DNA of 26,749 bases from a virus: IMG/VR virus record IMGVR_UViG_3300003894_000022, positions 1 to 26,749 of that record. The stretch is one strand, 5' to 3'. Positions 14,466 through 21,708 of the stretch are shown here, one piece after another. The notes under the pieces were generated by a model, which saw only the letters and a program-made list of their open reading frames with translations, was not told the origin of the DNA and made no database searches. Each line of letters starts with the position of its first letter. Position 1 is the stretch's first letter. A program made the position numbers and the translations under genes.

Positions 14466-14873
14466 ATGGCAATAAATGATTTTCCAAAGAGGTTGAAAGA
14501 GGCGCGACAGCGCACTGGTTTAAACATGTCAGAGATGGCGCGGAGTTTGGGCGTGACAAGAGCGGCAGTAAGTAAGTGGGAGAAGGCAGACACGGCAGAT
14601 ATATCTGCGGTGAATATTGCCAAAGCCGCGATGCTCTTGGGTGTCTCAACCGACGAACTCATCTTAGGCAAGAAAACATCCGGTGCATTGCGCGTTGACT
14701 TATTGATGAAAGCAATGGCTGTAGTGGACGAAGCGTTTAAACAACTGCCCGTTGACGAGAAGGCAAAGGCTGTTGCAAAAGCCTACGGTATGTTGGTCAG
14801 AGGGCATGAGGTGGACGCTGACTTTATTACTGATGATGTCATTCAATCCCGCGCTACTGGATTGACGGACTGA
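14466..14873 (+). CDS. Cro/CI-type helix-turn-helix transcriptional regulator
   Basis: 135 residues. Residues about 8-62 form an XRE/HTH_3 domain: RLKEARQRTGLNMSEMARSL, GVTRAAVSKWEKA as the recognition region, and AAMLLGVSTDELIL closing the domain. The C-terminal part is helical (AMAVVDEAFKQLPVDEKAKA) and has no LexA-like Ser/Lys protease domain, so it is not a self-cleaving CI of lambda type. It is a good candidate for the lysogeny or early regulator, acting on the inverted repeat at 14053-14081. GTTTAAAC occurs twice within it (14518-14525, 14735-14742). GGAG lies 7 nt before the ATG. Confidence 0.85.
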   Translation: MAINDFPKRLKEARQRTGLNMSEMARSLGVTRAAVSKWEKADTADISAVNIAKAAMLLGVSTDELILGKKTSGALRVDLLMKAMAVVDEAFKQLPVDEKAKAVAKAYGMLVRGHEVDADFITDDVIQSRATGLTD

Positions 14874-14885
14874 GGAAACGAGGGG

Positions 14886-14914
14886 TTGACATTGGAATCG
14901 GGTATCTATACAAT
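14886..14914 (+). promoter_or_regulatory. Strong sigma70-type promoter for a leaderless gene
   Basis: Perfect TTGACA (14886-14891), a 17-bp spacer and TACAAT (14909-14914). The first purine at a normal start distance is the A of the ATG at 14923, so the transcript is probably leaderless; no Shine-Dalgarno precedes that ATG. It is the best promoter match in the window. Confidence 0.75.
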
Positions 14915-14922
14915 GCTCTCCC

Positions 14923-15210
14923 ATGTCAAAGATCAGAGCCTATGCCAGAGGGATGCAGTGTCAGATCAGAATACCCATGATCTGCACGGGCGACCCAACG
15001 GAATCGGTCATGGCCCACTACCGTTTAGCAGGTTTAAACGGGGTGGGTCAAAAGCCGCCCGACTTTCTGGTATCAATCGCATGTCGTGGCTGTCACGATG
15101 CGGTGGATGGTCGGATCAAGACCCCATACGACAAGGAAACATTGAGGCTGTATCACGCAGAAGGTGTCTTCAGAACACAGAACCTTCTGCATTTGGATGG
15201 ACTGCTATGA
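14923..15210 (+). CDS. YbcO-like (DUF1364) putative nuclease
   Basis: 95 residues. The start MSKIRAYARGMQCQIRIPMI followed by CTGDPTESVMAHYRL, then ACRGCHDAVDGRIKTPYDKE and HAEGVFRTQNLL, is the DUF1364 pattern, known from E. coli DLP12 YbcO and the nin regions of lambdoid phages. The fold is a Cys/His metal-binding, HNH-like nuclease thought to act in phage recombination. The Cys pairs and CHD motif are intact. It is transcribed from its own promoter with no leader, and its stop overlaps the next start (ATGA), coupling it to the NinB-like gene. GTTTAAAC is at 15032-15039. Confidence 0.9.
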   Translation: MSKIRAYARGMQCQIRIPMICTGDPTESVMAHYRLAGLNGVGQKPPDFLVSIACRGCHDAVDGRIKTPYDKETLRLYHAEGVFRTQNLLHLDGLL

Positions 15211-15578
15211 AATTTCGGGCGCTCACTCAGAGTCGGAATTCTTTTGAGGCGACTGTCAATTCTATTCGACAGGCGTGGGATACCGTCCAAATACATGAGG
15301 TGATAGTCAGACCATACAAGTACAGCCGCTCACTTGAGCAGAACAATATGTTTCACGGGTTGTGTCGTGCCATTGCAAAGGAGACAGGCAACAGCGTTGC
15401 CGAGATCAAGGATTACTGTAAGGAAAATTTCTTAGGTGTCTCATCGTATGAGTTTAACGGTGAGGTAAAACAACGTCTGCGGTCAACCAATGAACTGACC
15501 ACCGACGAGATGAGCGAACTAATTGCGAGAACGGAAGCACTCGCAAGCGAACTAGGAGTACAACATGCAACAACTTAA
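15207..15578 (+). CDS. NinB-like recombination protein
   Basis: 123 residues from the ATG at 15207, overlapping the previous stop (ATGA). A longer frame upstream merely overlaps the DUF1364 gene and is not used. The segment VRPYKYSRSLEQNNMFHGLC, then helical repeats and ELTTDEMSELIARTEALASE, follows the NinB pattern (a basic strand, S-L-x-Q-N, helices, and a C-terminal helix ending near G-V). NinB (Orf) helps load phage recombination proteins on ssDNA. Its neighbours (DUF1364, RecB-like exonuclease, SSB) support this. Confidence 0.72.
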   Translation: MKFRALTQSRNSFEATVNSIRQAWDTVQIHEVIVRPYKYSRSLEQNNMFHGLCRAIAKETGNSVAEIKDYCKENFLGVSSYEFNGEVKQRLRSTNELTTDEMSELIARTEALASELGVQHATT

Positions 15579-15786
15579 CAACAACAACGTCATGGACAAC
15601 ACCCTCTTCTTTGTCGAGCGTGATGCCGCTGAGAAGTTAGCGACTGATGCCTTCAGAGGCAGGGCGGGCGATCTACAAAAGATTTATGCTGAACATCTGA
15701 GAGCCGCCGCAAGGTCATGGGGCTTCAAGAACAAGATCGCTCCGGCTGACATCTTGAAAGTCTTGGGAGTCAACGATGAAGTTTAA
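15565..15786 (+). CDS. Small protein of unknown function
   Basis: 73 residues, ATG with GGAG about 6 nt upstream, overlapping the NinB-like gene by 14 bp and the exonuclease gene by 11 bp. It is mixed helical (DAAEKLATDAFRGRAGDLQK, AEHLRAAARSWGFKNKIAPA). No family is recognised. Its place inside the recombination cluster suggests a small partner protein. Confidence 0.7.
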   Translation: MQQLNNNNVMDNTLFFVERDAAEKLATDAFRGRAGDLQKIYAEHLRAAARSWGFKNKIAPADILKVLGVNDEV

Positions 15787-16624
15787 GAACAAGGCTAACC
15801 TTCCCGAATGGGTGGTGCGTGGGCTGACGATGGATAACTACGCCAGAGGCGCACCCCCTTTCGACATCAGCGCGACGGGTTTAAACGACTCGTCAATGAT
15901 CCGCCACCTAATGAAGAAGCACAGGAGTGAGATTGAGAAGGAGGCGATAGACATGCTTCCTTCTGCGATGGGTACTGCGATTCACTCAATCTTTGAAGAG
16001 GCGAACGTCAACAACGCTGACGTTGTGTGCGAGAAGCGGCTTTACTTTGAGGTAGATGGTTACAACGTATCAGCGCAGTACGACATCTATGAGGGGCGGC
16101 TTGCGAAAATCACGGACATCAAAACTACGAGTGTATGGTCAATCATATTTGACAAAGGGAGTCAATGGGAAGCGCAACTGAACATTCAAGCCTATGCCGC
16201 CAAGCAAAACGGAATGGAAGTTGAGTCGCTTGAGGTATGCGCCATCTTGAAAGACTGGCAGAGATCGAAGCAGTGGGATGACGGCTACCCACGACACCCA
16301 ATCGTGATGATCCCCATTCGATTATGGGATGAACATGAAACGCTTGAATACATACGAGAAAGGCTGAAGGTGCATTTCGATCAAGAGCCTACCTGCACTG
16401 ACGAAGAGCGATGGAAGAAGCCCGACAAGTGGGCGATCAACAAGGAGGGCAGGAAGTCTGCGGTTCGTGTCCTTGATTCTGAGGAAGAGGCAGAGCAGTA
16501 CATGGAAGACAACGGTTTAAACAACGACGCACACCACATCACTCATCGTGTTGGTGGGTACGTGAGGTGCGCGGACTACTGCACCGTTTCTGATTTTTGT
16601 TCACTCAACCCCAAACCATTCTAA
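15776..16624 (+). CDS. PD-(D/E)XK exonuclease, RecB/Cas4-like
   Basis: 282 residues. Motifs in order: MGTAIHSIFEEA (about 65-76, the His-containing RecB motif), AQYDIYEGRLAKITDIKTTS (about 98-117, Asp and D-I-K of the metal site), and WEAQLNIQAYAAK (the Q-x-x-x-Y motif). The C-terminus carries a Cys cluster, CADYCTVSDFC, which may hold an Fe-S cluster as in Cas4/AddB. It likely resects double-stranded ends for phage recombination with the NinB-like protein and SSB. GTTTAAAC occurs twice (15879-15886, 16515-16522). Confidence 0.82.
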   Translation: MKFKNKANLPEWVVRGLTMDNYARGAPPFDISATGLNDSSMIRHLMKKHRSEIEKEAIDMLPSAMGTAIHSIFEEANVNNADVVCEKRLYFEVDGYNVSAQYDIYEGRLAKITDIKTTSVWSIIFDKGSQWEAQLNIQAYAAKQNGMEVESLEVCAILKDWQRSKQWDDGYPRHPIVMIPIRLWDEHETLEYIRERLKVHFDQEPTCTDEERWKKPDKWAINKEGRKSAVRVLDSEEEAEQYMEDNGLNNDAHHITHRVGGYVRCADYCTVSDFCSLNPKPF

Positions 16625-16633
16625 GGAGTAGCA

Positions 16634-17119
16634 ATGGAAATAGTGAATGTTGAAACAGGCCCAACCAGAGTGATGTTCCCGAACCTCTCTGAGACAGAGA
16701 AGTTTGAAGGCGAAGATACACACCGCTACACGGTGACGATGCGTTGGCCCAAAGAATCTGAAGAAGCCGCCGCCATTCAGAAGGCGTTTAAACAGGCAGA
16801 CCAGACAGGCGGCACGGGTCACAACCCCATCAAGGAAGGGAACAACGAGTTCACGGAGGGGCAGATCGTGGTCAAAGCCAAGACCAAGAAGCCGCCGCGT
16901 GTAGTGGATCAAGACGGCAACGACATTGACCCATCCCGTATTCAGACGGGTGATACCTGTCGGCTGAAGATTGGCTTCCTGCCCTACGAGAAGGGGCCGA
17001 ACAAAGGGGTGACGGTTGTGTTCAATGCCGTCCAGTTATTGAAGAAGCGTGACAACAAAGACGAGTTCAGCGAAGTACCAGAACAATTCCGTGGCGCATC
17101 TGATGACTTCCCCTTCTGA
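16634..17119 (+). CDS. Single-stranded DNA-binding protein (DUF2815/gp2.5-like)
   Basis: 161 residues. It begins MEIVNVETGPTRVMFPNLSE, has beta segments including GQIVVKAKTKKPPRVVDQDG and GDTCRLKIGFLPYEKGPNKG, and ends in an acidic tip with Asp-Asp-Phe-Pro-Phe, the tail that SSBs use to contact helicase, polymerase and nucleases. The pattern fits the DUF2815 OB-fold SSBs of phages. It follows the exonuclease gene by 9 nt with AAGGAG upstream. GTTTAAAC is at 16786-16793. Confidence 0.88.
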   Translation: MEIVNVETGPTRVMFPNLSETEKFEGEDTHRYTVTMRWPKESEEAAAIQKAFKQADQTGGTGHNPIKEGNNEFTEGQIVVKAKTKKPPRVVDQDGNDIDPSRIQTGDTCRLKIGFLPYEKGPNKGVTVVFNAVQLLKKRDNKDEFSEVPEQFRGASDDFPF

Positions 17120-17291
17120 CGTTCTTGAACTGAAGGACTGCACTGTCTCTGTACCACAGCGCAACATCCATACCGTATCCAATCAGGCGGATCACGCAGA
17201 GATTGTGTTGTGGGATGGAACGGTCATCAAGACAGCAGAGCGTTTAAACATTATGGAAAAACTGTGGGGTGACGGGGAGTCTCCACGGTGA
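17103..17291 (+). CDS. Small protein of unknown function
   Basis: 62 residues from the ATG at 17103, overlapping the SSB end by 17 bp; a longer frame from 17049 is less likely. The sequence MTSPSDVLELKDCTVSVPQR, then AEIVLWDGTVIKTAERLNIM, looks like a small beta protein. No family is recognised. A long RNA hairpin follows its stop. GTTTAAAC at 17242-17249 is read as Leu-Asn. Confidence 0.55.
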   Translation: MTSPSDVLELKDCTVSVPQRNIHTVSNQADHAEIVLWDGTVIKTAERLNIMEKLWGDGESPR

Positions 17292-17294
17292 GCG

Positions 17295-17358
17295 GCGGCA
17301 TCGGAGGATTGATTGGGCCTGTCATCCGGTTTCATTACCCGATCAATCCATCCGCCGC
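17295..17358 (+). other. Long RNA hairpin before the reductase gene
   Basis: GCGGC (17295-17299) pairs with GCCGC (17354-17358). After a 3-nt bulge, GGA pairs with TCC, GGATTGAT with ATCAATCC, and GGG with CCC, giving about 20 pairs around a loop of about 20 nt. ATTTCTTT follows, then AAGGAG and the ATG at 17377. It may be a partial terminator, an RNase III site like those of T7, or a regulator of reductase expression. It is too short for a cobalamin riboswitch. Confidence 0.7.
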
Positions 17359-17376
17359 ATTTCTTTAAGGAGAGGC

Positions 17377-19215
17377 ATGAACACATACCAAGAGTTTATT
17401 CACAAGAGTCGTTACGCTCGTTACTTGGACGAGCATCAGCGCCGCGAGAATTGGGATGAGACTGTTGAAAGATACATCTCATTCTTTGAGGGGCGCACCG
17501 AACAGAAGTTGGATGGGTTACGCAAAGCCATCCTTGACATGGAAGTCATGCCATCCATGAGGTGCATGATGACCACGGGCGAAGCACTTTCCCGCGACAA
17601 CGTGGCAGGATTTAACTGTGCTTACACCGCCATTGACTCGCCCCGCGCTTGGGATGAGATCATGTATGTCCTCATGTGTGGCACGGGTGTCGGCTTCAGC
17701 GTTGAGCGTCAGTACATAAACCAGTTGCCCGAAGTTGCACCCTCTTTCCATGATACGGAGACTGTGATCCATGTCCGTGACTCCAAGATTGGGTGGGCCA
17801 AAGCACTGAAGGAACTTATCTCCCTGCTGTATGCGGGGCAGGTTCCCACATGGGATTTGTCAAAGATCAGACCTGCGGGCGCACGACTCAAGACATTCGG
17901 AGGCAGGGCGTCAGGGCCAGAGCCACTTAACAACCTGTTTAAACATTTCGTCGGCGTGTTCAAGACTTCGGCGGGTCGCCGTTTAAACAGTATCGAATGT
18001 CACGATCTAGTCTGCTTCATTGGGGAAGCAGTGGTCGTGGGCGGTGTGCGTAGGAGTGCCACCCTATCCCTATCCAACTTGACGGATGAGCGGATGCGTC
18101 ACGCCAAGAGCGGGCAGTGGTGGACAGAGAATCCTCAAAGAGCATTGGCGAACAACAGCGTGTGCTACACAGAGAAGCCCGACATGGGCATCTTCATGCG
18201 GGAGTGGACATCACTGTATGAGAGTCGCAGTGGTGAGCGCGGCATCTTCAATCGTAATGCCGCACAACGCCTACTACCAGAGCGGCGTGATCCTGACCAT
18301 GACTTCGGCACTAACCCGTGCAGTGAGATTGTCTTGAGGCCCAAGCAATTCTGTAACTTGAGTGAGGTCGTGTGCCGTGAGGATGACAGGGTTGCTGACA
18401 TCAATCGCAAGGTAAGACTCGCCGCCATTGCGGGAACACTGCAAGCCACACTGACTGACTTCCGATACCTCTCCCCTTCATGGAAGCGGAACACGGAAGA
18501 GGAAGCCCTGCTAGGTGTATCGCTGACGGGCATCATGGATTGCCCTGCCCTAATGAACGCATCAGAAAGACAGTTGAGGTCGCTACGTGATACAGCCGTC
18601 CAAACAAACAAGGAGTGGGCAGACAAATTGGGTATCAATCATGCTAGTGCTGTTACTTGCGTTAAGCCTAGTGGCACTGTTTCTCAGTTGGTTGGCTGTA
18701 GCAGTGGTATCCATCCTGCTTATGGTGATTACTATATTCGCCGTGTTCGCAATGACAAGAAAGACCCGATCAGCCAAGCACTGATTGATGCGGACATCCC
18801 TTACCAGACTGATCCGTACAACGCTAGTGCGTGGGTGTTTGAGTTCCACCACAAGTCACCATCAGGATCAATAACCCGCCATCGTTTAAACGCGCTTGAG
18901 CATTTGGAAATATGGAAACGCTTTGCGCTTCACTGGTGTGAACACAAGCCAAGTGTCACGGTGTACGTCAAAGAAGAAGAATGGATGGATGTGGGTGCGT
19001 GGGTGTACAACCACTTTGACATCCTATCTGGCGTGTCCTTCCTACCATCGGCGGATGACGCACACACATACGAAGCCGCTCCCTATGAGGACATCGCTCG
19101 TAAAAATTTCAAGCCATTGTCAACTACAGTTGACTGGCATAAGGTGATCGAAGTAGACGATACGACGATTGCCTCACAAGAACTAGCCTGTACCGGAGGG
19201 GCTTGCGAGATATGA
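17377..19215 (+). CDS. Adenosylcobalamin-dependent (class II) ribonucleotide reductase
   Basis: 612 residues from the ATG at 17377, which has AAGGAG at 17367-17372; a longer frame from 17269 runs through the hairpin and is rejected. Cys81 (FNCAYTAIDS), the active-site motif NPCSEI (313-318, Cys315 and Glu317), Cys326, VKPSGTVSQLVGCSSG (429-444) and the C-terminal Cys pair ACTGGAC (604-610) are all present. It reduces ribonucleotides to deoxyribonucleotides using B12, supplying dNTPs for phage DNA. The size suits the monomeric class II type found in aquatic phages. It holds three GTTTAAAC copies (17937, 17981, 18884) and a run of T-ending codons at about 18638-18751. Confidence 0.93.
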   Translation: MNTYQEFIHKSRYARYLDEHQRRENWDETVERYISFFEGRTEQKLDGLRKAILDMEVMPSMRCMMTTGEALSRDNVAGFNCAYTAIDSPRAWDEIMYVLMCGTGVGFSVERQYINQLPEVAPSFHDTETVIHVRDSKIGWAKALKELISLLYAGQVPTWDLSKIRPAGARLKTFGGRASGPEPLNNLFKHFVGVFKTSAGRRLNSIECHDLVCFIGEAVVVGGVRRSATLSLSNLTDERMRHAKSGQWWTENPQRALANNSVCYTEKPDMGIFMREWTSLYESRSGERGIFNRNAAQRLLPERRDPDHDFGTNPCSEIVLRPKQFCNLSEVVCREDDRVADINRKVRLAAIAGTLQATLTDFRYLSPSWKRNTEEEALLGVSLTGIMDCPALMNASERQLRSLRDTAVQTNKEWADKLGINHASAVTCVKPSGTVSQLVGCSSGIHPAYGDYYIRRVRNDKKDPISQALIDADIPYQTDPYNASAWVFEFHHKSPSGSITRHRLNALEHLEIWKRFALHWCEHKPSVTVYVKEEEWMDVGAWVYNHFDILSGVSFLPSADDAHTYEAAPYEDIARKNFKPLSTTVDWHKVIEVDDTTIASQELACTGGACEI

Positions 19216-19409
19216 GACAGACACCCTTTCACTACAACAACGGCATTGAGCCGATCAAGTTCATTCAGTCACATGGACTTAACTTTGCTGAAGGCAACGT
19301 CATCAAGTACATGGTGCGATACAAGAGCAAGGGAACGGCGCAGGAAGATTTACTTAAAGCCCGCGACTACATCAACCTGCTTCTTGCGGAGTGGGGCTAT
19401 GAAGATTAG
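19212..19409 (+). CDS. DUF3310 family protein
   Basis: 65 residues from the ATG at 19212, overlapping the reductase stop (ATGA). The sequence MRQTPFHYNNGIEPIKFIQS, GLNFAEGNVIKYMVRYKSKG and EDLLKARDYINLLL matches the DUF3310 pattern (HY..GIEPI, GNVIKY..R...KG, DL.KA..Y...L). DUF3310 proteins, often labelled nucleotide kinase, are common in phages but their chemistry is unproven. Coupling to a ribonucleotide reductase supports a role in nucleotide metabolism. Confidence 0.85.
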   Translation: MRQTPFHYNNGIEPIKFIQSHGLNFAEGNVIKYMVRYKSKGTAQEDLLKARDYINLLLAEWGYED

Positions 19410-19626
19410 TTGGGGCAAGGGGTCGGGCTTCAACTTGGGAAGGGTTGAGGGTACGGACTACAGGGTCGAGAGGATGAAGGGCATGGATGACCGACACGGC
19501 TTCCTGCTGTCTGACTCCAAGAAAACCTACCTGTACGTGAGCGGCTGTATCTACAGCACAGCGGAAGAACGTGACACTGCCATCGCAAGAGAGGTACGCA
19601 ATCGTGAACTTGCTAATCATTCCTGA
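19399..19626 (+). CDS. Small protein of unknown function
   Basis: 75 residues from the ATG at 19399, overlapping the DUF3310 gene by 11 bp, with GGAG upstream; the longer frame from 19246 is an overlap artefact. The start is MKISWGKGSGFNLGRVEGTD. It is beta-rich with a helical tail (ERDTAIAREVRNRELANHS). No family is recognised. It overlaps the metallophosphoesterase gene by 23 bp. Confidence 0.65.
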   Translation: MKISWGKGSGFNLGRVEGTDYRVERMKGMDDRHGFLLSDSKKTYLYVSGCIYSTAEERDTAIAREVRNRELANHS

Positions 19627-20386
19627 CGCTCATGCTTCAGCGGACTACGACAACGAGAGGTTCAATGCGTTGGGTGGGTTCGTGGTCAAGCACAAGCCCG
19701 ACACCATTGTGTGCTTGGGTGATTGGGCGGACATGCCTAGTCTCTCGCAGTACGACAGAGGCACTAAGGGCTTTGAAGGTCGCCGCTACCGTAAGGACAT
19801 TGAATCTGTCATAGACGCACAGGATCAATTCTTCTCTGCGATCCGCGCCCACAATACACAGAAGCGCAAGAACAAGGAGAAACAATACAAGCCCAAATTG
19901 TTTATGACGTTGGGCAACCATGAGGACAGGATTGACCGCGCCGTCAACGCGCAAGCAGAACTGCACGGCACGATTGGAATGTCCGATCTGCAATACGAGA
20001 AGTACGGGTGGAAATGCACACCGTTTAAACGGTCACTTACCTTGCACGGTATCTCCTTCTCGCACTACTTCTCATCCGGTGTGTCGGGCAGACCCATATC
20101 CAACACGCACGTTGGCTATGCGCTGATCTCCAAACTCCATTGCTCTGCCGTACAGGGTCACTCACATCTGTACAACCACGCAGAACAGACACGCCCTGAT
20201 GGGCAAAAGATATTTGGATTAAGCGCGGGCTGTTTCTCTCACCAGAACTACACGGAGGGATGGTGTAAGGACACTGAACATACGTGGTGGCGTGGTGTGG
20301 TGATGCTCAAAGGTCTGGACGGTGAAGGCTACTACGACGAAATAACATCCATTACCCAAAGGAGGTTACTCCGTGCCGACACATGA
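19604..20386 (+). CDS. Calcineurin-like metallophosphoesterase
   Basis: 260 residues from the GTG at 19604 (VNLLIIPDAHASADY), with GAGG 9 nt upstream; a longer frame from 19571 mostly repeats the overlap. Metal-site motifs in order: IPDAHA, CLGDWADM, TLGNHEDR and GHSHLYNH. All five classical blocks are intact, so it should be an active two-metal phosphodiesterase or phosphatase. Such enzymes recur in phage replication regions; the substrate is unknown. GTTTAAAC at 20023-20030 is read as Phe-Lys. Confidence 0.87.
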   Translation: MNLLIIPDAHASADYDNERFNALGGFVVKHKPDTIVCLGDWADMPSLSQYDRGTKGFEGRRYRKDIESVIDAQDQFFSAIRAHNTQKRKNKEKQYKPKLFMTLGNHEDRIDRAVNAQAELHGTIGMSDLQYEKYGWKCTPFKRSLTLHGISFSHYFSSGVSGRPISNTHVGYALISKLHCSAVQGHSHLYNHAEQTRPDGQKIFGLSAGCFSHQNYTEGWCKDTEHTWWRGVVMLKGLDGEGYYDEITSITQRRLLRADT

Positions 20387-20768
20387 AACACAGAATGACA
20401 GGGATAACGAGCAAGCGATCATGTCCATGATCTATCCCAACGCACGTAAGTTGTCCAACTTCTACCGCTTTGACTTCTTTGTTGACGAGCCGCCATGTGT
20501 GTACGAAGTGAAGTCACGCAAGAAGAAGTACCCCACTTGGTTTGTCTCTCTGTCAAAGGTGATGGTCGGGATGAACTACGAGAGCGTGGGGTTGGCGGCG
20601 TTCTTTCTGGTTCGCTTTGAGGACACGGGAGAGATATTCAGAGTACGGCCCGCCACTACTGACTTCACCTACGAATGGGGTGGTAACAGTCGCGGCGATG
20701 CCAATGACATTGAACCGCTTGCCGTGTTTAAACTTGATGATATGGAACCGATAACGGCTCCACATTAG
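20373..20768 (+). CDS. Small protein, possible PD-(D/E)XK nuclease
   Basis: 131 residues, GTG start with AGGAGG 7 nt upstream. NFYRFDFFVDEPPCVYEVKS holds an Asp followed, some 11 residues on, by E-V-K, the spacing of a restriction-like nuclease site. The middle is beta strand with hydrophobic residues (VGLAAFFLVRFEDTGEIFRV). I infer a nuclease fold from this motif; the family is not certain. It overlaps the metallophosphoesterase gene by 14 bp and converges with the integrase gene, sharing 41 bp. GTTTAAAC at 20726 serves both genes. Confidence 0.65.
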   Translation: MPTHETQNDRDNEQAIMSMIYPNARKLSNFYRFDFFVDEPPCVYEVKSRKKKYPTWFVSLSKVMVGMNYESVGLAAFFLVRFEDTGEIFRVRPATTDFTYEWGGNSRGDANDIEPLAVFKLDDMEPITAPH

Positions 20769-21663
20769 CGGCTGTCCCTGCTAGATAGATACGGGTGGTG
20801 CTTACATCTGAATGATCTGCTAACTCCATAGCCGCATGGATGTTGTCGCTCTGTCTGCGACACTGCAAGGCGAATCGTCTGAGGTCTTTGAACTGAAGGT
20901 CTTGGACATTCGCCTTTACTTTTGCCCGCCGCCAAGCAGACCTGATAGCGTACTCGTTTAAACGCTCCCCTCTTGAGTTGGTCAATGGGTAGGTCAGAGA
21001 CTTGAGGAAGGGTGTCCACTGGAACAGGATGGGTCTGCCTGTCTTGCTGACGTACACTAACAATCCCTGATCCTTCACACAGGATTCATCAAGAGATATG
21101 ATGTCACCCTGACGCAGAGCGGTGGTCACAGCCACATCAATAACCACCTTCAGCCATTGCGGTGAAGCGGCCCTCATTGCCTTCACATCGTCCACTAGCA
21201 CAGCCCTAACCCTCTTGGGTTCCTTTGCGCGGATCACGCCTTTACAGGGATTTGAGGCGCACCACCGTTTGATTAGCCCTACCCTGTACGCACCAGATAG
21301 GGGGGCTAGTTCCCTGTTCCCCTGATAGCCGCGCTCCCATACATGCTCACACAGCATGGCTGTCGTGACATCATCCATCGCGTACCACCCGAACTTCTCA
21401 ATCCACATCTCCATGTGCCGTTCGTAGTCATTCTGAGTAGAAGCGGCAAGTTCAAGAAAGGCGTTGCTTTTCACATATTCCGCCAAAGCCTCTGCGATTG
21501 TGTGTCCGCCACCCTCAAGTCGCGCCCACTTCTGCATCGCAATCTTGCGGTCTTTGCCAAGATTCACCCACTTGGTTTTGCCGTCCACCTTTGGGGTGTA
21601 GTAGTACGTTCCTGCCTTCTCCTGCATCCTGACAGGGAGATCGTTTTTGCGTGGTCTAGCCAT
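20728..21663 (-). CDS. int: Tyrosine recombinase, phage integrase
   Basis: 311 residues. The N-terminal half is a core-binding region (EALAEYVKSNAFLELAASTQ). The catalytic part has Arg in TTALRQGDIISL, Lys in YVSKTGRP, the second box KDLRRFALQCRRQSDN (Arg, with Lys in place of the usual His), His in ADHSDVSTTR and the nucleophile Tyr in TRIYLAG. It integrates the phage at tRNA-Lys; its gene lies next to the attP at 21744-21790. The stop lies in GTTTAAAC (20726-20733), and another copy at 20956-20963 is inside. No sure promoter is visible; TATAAT occurs at 21706-21701 on the minus strand. Confidence 0.92.
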   Translation of the reverse strand: MARPRKNDLPVRMQEKAGTYYYTPKVDGKTKWVNLGKDRKIAMQKWARLEGGGHTIAEALAEYVKSNAFLELAASTQNDYERHMEMWIEKFGWYAMDDVTTAMLCEHVWERGYQGNRELAPLSGAYRVGLIKRWCASNPCKGVIRAKEPKRVRAVLVDDVKAMRAASPQWLKVVIDVAVTTALRQGDIISLDESCVKDQGLLVYVSKTGRPILFQWTPFLKSLTYPLTNSRGERLNEYAIRSAWRRAKVKANVQDLQFKDLRRFALQCRRQSDNIHAAMELADHSDVSTTRIYLAGTAANVEPLSVPYHQV

Positions 21664-21708
21664 GCGGAGATTGTTCTATATCTTCTATTATTCCGCAAGA
21701 ATTATAGA

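Noticed and set aside
14886-15206. A long start for the NinB-like protein at 14886
   Set aside because: The extra 107 codons overlap the well-supported DUF1364 gene in another frame, and begin within the promoter's TTGACA.
17292-17376. Cobalamin riboswitch before the B12-dependent reductase
   Set aside because: The region is only about 85 nt and forms one simple hairpin; the cobalamin riboswitch is about 200 nt with a conserved B12 box that I do not see.
18165-18638. A 157-residue minus-strand gene within the reductase
   Set aside because: It is Ser/Arg/Leu-rich antisense shadow of a strongly conserved coding region with no ribosome site or family pattern.
12307-20963. A CRISPR array or transposon-end repeats
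   Set aside because: The repeats are 8 bp, at irregular distances of 44 to over 1000 bp, without spacer structure, target duplications or transposase genes.
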